From Myxococcales bacterium (GTDB lineage Bacteria > Myxococcota_A > Polyangia > Haliangiales > Haliangiaceae), in contig JADJJK010000028.1 in assembly GCA_016706545.1 (NCBI GenBank), forward strand, positions 56,923 through 120,922: DNA of 64,000 nt, in the 5' to 3' direction. Positions 61,737 through 64,000 of this stretch are shown here, piece by piece. The notes under the pieces are model-generated. The model worked only from the letters and a program-made list of their open reading frames with translations, did no database searches and was not told where the DNA came from. Within the stretch, counting starts at the first letter, position 1, and every line of letters begins with the position of its first letter. Both the position numbers and the translations under genes were made by a program.

Positions 61737-61924
61737 GGCTGATGGCTCCTGCAGATTCTGTAAGGGGTCGTGGGGGAGTTACTCCAGATGCCCACTTGTG
61801 TGTGCAGGTTATTCCCTAGGACCGGCTTGGAAAGCAAGCAAAGAAAGTTGCTGAACTGCTGAATTTCGCAGCGCTCTCGTTTCTCGAAACATGCTGCGTC
61901 TCGTCAAAGTGCTAACTTTGAAGG

Positions 61925-63199
61925 ATGCCAGCTCGGGCGGATGCACTGCGGCCATCTGGTCTGACCAGCAGTCAAGGTCCTGGATCAACACGTGCCAATA
62001 CGGGATTGGTGCTTGCTGGAGGAGCCGCTCTTGGTGCGTACGAAGTGGGCGTGGTGCAGTACCTGGCTGATGAAGTGGCCCGTGAGCTTGGGCGCCCGCT
62101 GCAGTTCGACCTGCTGACTGGCACCTCCGCGGGGGCGATCAACGCCGCGGTGCTGGCAGCGCACGCCGATGATCTGCGCACCGGCGCCGCGCGGCTCGCG
62201 GAGCTGTGGCGCAGCCTGCGGCTTGGCGCCGTGCTGCGGCCCTCCGGCGCCGAGATCTTGTCCATGTTGCTCGAGGCCACCACGCAAGGGCACTGGATGG
62301 GCCGGTTGCTGCATGCGCGGGGCGGCGTGCTCGATCCATCGCCGATCGAGGAGCTGGTGCGCGCCGCGCCGATGCACCACATCGATGAGCATGTCCGCTC
62401 CGGCCGCCTGCGCAGCGTGGCGCTGTCGGCGACGCGCGTGTCCACCGGGCGCGCCGTGGTGTTTCACGATAGCCACGCGCTGAATCCTGACGCTGCGGCC
62501 GGATCTTCCTCCACGATGGTGCCGACCCGGCTGCGGGCCGCGCACGCGCTCGCCTCCGCGGCGATTCCGCTGCTGTTTCCGGCGGTGATGATCGATGGTG
62601 AGCCGTACTGCGACGGTGGTCTGCGCCAGGTGGTGCCGCTGTCTCCCGCGATCCGGCTGGGGGCACGGCGGATGGTGGTGGTGAACCCGACCAGCGAGCC
62701 CGCAGAGGTCTCGGCGGAGGTCGCGGCAGAGCGGCGCGCGGCGGTGCTGAGCCCCACCTTCCTCGCCGGCAAGGCGCTGGGCGCGCTCTTCCTCGACCGG
62801 ATGGAGGTGGACCTCGACCGCGCGGCCCAGGCCAACCAGATCTTGCAGGCGGGCAGGCGCCGCTGGGGGCCGACGTTCGACGCCGAGCTCAACGAGGAGA
62901 TGGTCGCGGGCGGCGGTCACGCGATCTCGGAGCTGGAGACGGTGTGCATCCAGCCGTCGTGTGACCTGGGCGCGCTGGCCACGGACTACGCCGCGCGCGA
63001 GCTCGGCCGCACGGAGACCAGCGTGGCATCGGTGCTGCTGCGCCAGCTCGCGCAGGCCGGCGCCACCCGCGCAGGGGACGTGCTCTCGTACCTGCTGTTC
63101 GATGGGGGCTTCACGAGCCAGCTCATCGAGCTGGGGCGCCGCGACGCCAGGAGCCACCACGCCTCGCTGTGTACGTTGCTCGCAGAGCCCGCGGCGTAG
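61925..63199 (+). CDS. patatin-like phospholipase
   Basis: 424 aa from ATG 61925. NTGLVLAGGAALGAYEVGVV holds the oxyanion loop (GGAALGAYE). The nucleophile elbow is LLTGTSAGAINAAVLAAHAD (GTSAG), and the catalytic dyad Asp is in EPYCDGGLRQVVPLSPAIRL (DGG). These give the Ser-Asp dyad of patatin lipases. Predicted cytoplasmic acyl hydrolase. Its upstream gap (61737-61924) is AT-rich (GGAAAGCAAGCAAAGAAAGT) and probably carries the promoters of this gene and of the divergent osmC gene. Confidence 0.9.
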   Translation: MPARADALRPSGLTSSQGPGSTRANTGLVLAGGAALGAYEVGVVQYLADEVARELGRPLQFDLLTGTSAGAINAAVLAAHADDLRTGAARLAELWRSLRLGAVLRPSGAEILSMLLEATTQGHWMGRLLHARGGVLDPSPIEELVRAAPMHHIDEHVRSGRLRSVALSATRVSTGRAVVFHDSHALNPDAAAGSSSTMVPTRLRAAHALASAAIPLLFPAVMIDGEPYCDGGLRQVVPLSPAIRLGARRMVVVNPTSEPAEVSAEVAAERRAAVLSPTFLAGKALGALFLDRMEVDLDRAAQANQILQAGRRRWGPTFDAELNEEMVAGGGHAISELETVCIQPSCDLGALATDYAARELGRTETSVASVLLRQLAQAGATRAGDVLSYLLFDGGFTSQLIELGRRDARSHHASLCTLLAEPAA

Positions 63200-63509
63200 C
63201 GGCGGCGGCGCCTGCGGCTTGCTGAATCGGCACGGCGAGGGTGGCGGCGCGCTGAATCGGCGTGGCGCGGCGAAAGGAGCGCACGGCCATCTTCGTCCGT
63301 TCGCCCGCGCAGCGACTGCGCGCTCGCTCGGAACTCCAGGGGATCGGCGGTCAGCGCGCGCATGCTCGGCGCATGCTCGGCGCTCGGCGCTCGCTGGTCA
63401 GCGCGCTCGCTCGCTCGCTAGCCTGCTTGGTTGCTCGCGCGGAGGCCGCGTCGCTGGCCGCGCTGGAGGGGGCCCAGGGTTCGGCACGGCGCGTGCTGAT
63501 GCGCCATGC
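63200..63509. other. 310-bp gap with short repeats
   Basis: No supported gene. GCTGAATCGGC is present twice (63221 and 63250 region), and GCTCGCT is repeated near 63400-63417. Open frames here are low-complexity. Confidence 0.5.
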
Positions 63510-64000
63510 ATGCGAGTCCATCCTCTCCTTCCGATCTCGTCCATGGTGCTGGTGATGGGGTGTGGCGCTGCCGACCCCGACCGAACCGAACCGCTCGAAC
63601 CGCTCGACCCCGACGTCGTGGGCGCCCCCGCGCCTGGCCCGCGCGTCGAGGCCGCGCCGCGCGCCGACCTGCCTGAGCTCGGCGCTGCGCTGACCCGTCC
63701 GGCCGCCATCGGGCAGGGCAGCCGCGTCAGCGCGGCGGAGCCGCTGGTCACGGTGACCTCGCCGGAGCTCTCGATCTCCGCCGGCACCGCGACCATCCGC
63801 GGCCACGTGGTCTACAACGATCGTCGTAACCACGGGCTGTTTGCGGCGCGGCGCAACCTGGACAAGGTCACCGCAGGCGCCAAGTGCGGCACGGATGGCC
63901 TGTGGCCGGATGGCACGAGCTGCGCCACCCACTGGCTGGCGGCGCAGTACATGGTGGTGGACATCTACGAGCGCGACAAGGGCTTTGGCTTGCTCGACTT
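63510..64000 (+). CDS. lipoprotein, partial at right edge
   Basis: At least 163 aa from ATG 63510 with no stop before the edge. The signal peptide MRVHPLLPISSMVLVMGCGA has lipobox VMGC. A Pro/Asp/Glu-rich spacer (DRTEPLEPLDPDVVGAPAPG) is followed by a domain beginning VTVTSPELSISAGTATIRGH, VVYNDRRNHGLFAARRNLDK and two Cys (AKCGTDGLWPDGTSCATHW). The layout (ordered beta strands, then NDRR) recalls other myxobacterial secreted proteins. Function unknown. Confidence 0.65.
   Translation, partial: MRVHPLLPISSMVLVMGCGAADPDRTEPLEPLDPDVVGAPAPGPRVEAAPRADLPELGAALTRPAAIGQGSRVSAAEPLVTVTSPELSISAGTATIRGHVVYNDRRNHGLFAARRNLDKVTAGAKCGTDGLWPDGTSCATHWLAAQYMVVDIYERDKGFGLLD

Overview
The window looks like chromosomal DNA of a myxobacterium (Myxococcota). 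It has very high GC with strong G/C third-position bias and many lipoproteins carrying Ig-like, PA14, carboxypeptidase-regulatory or FG-GAP-like modules. It also has two Ser/Thr kinases with C-terminal sensor regions, an FHA-sigma54 activator, a sigma-54 type promoter and many orphan signalling genes. A placement near Polyangia/Kofleriaceae is inference only. No rRNA, tRNA or CRISPR array was seen.

Layout. 1-9.1 kb is a transposon graveyard: an IS66 element with a doubled left end, IS3, IS66 and IS21 (IstB) remnants, a REP-associated tyrosine transposase with a duplicated 3' flank, and four copies of a short dispersed repeat. Among these sit two lower-GC passengers: a broken wHTH/TIR-like gene and a secreted propeller-like protein with a PPC domain. 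9.1-18.5 kb holds a decayed nucleotidyltransferase next to an HTH protein, a divergent PNPOx-GNAT/MocR pair with a clear operator palindrome, a lipoprotein, an FHA-sigma54 activator and a Ser/Thr kinase. 18.5-23.3 kb holds a 99-aa protein and a 1420-aa NACHT/STAND-like NTPase with a candidate C-terminal effector domain. This is the best candidate for an undescribed defence system. 23.6-28.4 kb holds two lipoproteins, an MBL-fold hydrolase and RtcB with a low-complexity insertion. 28.4-29.2 kb is non-coding and contains a 170-nt sequence that folds as a three-way junction. 29.2-31 kb is a frameshifted DUF222/HNH nuclease.

31-36.1 kb is a copper-handling cluster (His-rich secreted protein, CopZ-like chaperone, His-rich lipoprotein, TolC-like outer-membrane factor, Tat-exported multicopper oxidase) followed by an unpaired MazF toxin. 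36.1-41.7 kb holds three minus-strand lipoprotein genes. 42-46.9 kb is a run of FtsB-like protein, GAF-GGDEF diguanylate cyclase, PIN-PhoH ATPase and a secreted protein, with overlapping starts and stops. 48.8-51.6 kb is a translationally coupled mtnP-mtnA-class II aldolase operon matching the 5'-methylthioadenosine 'DHAP shunt'. Then come an M16 peptidase, a response regulator with a degenerate GGDEF, a second Ser/Thr kinase, two lipoproteins, a GAF histidine kinase, an OsmC peroxidase, a patatin lipase and a partial lipoprotein at the right edge.

At least eight otherwise well-conserved genes carry single-base frame shifts, including enzymes in an intact-looking operon. This suggests uncorrected indels in the assembly. 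Where this happens the gene is annotated across the shift and the shift point is given.
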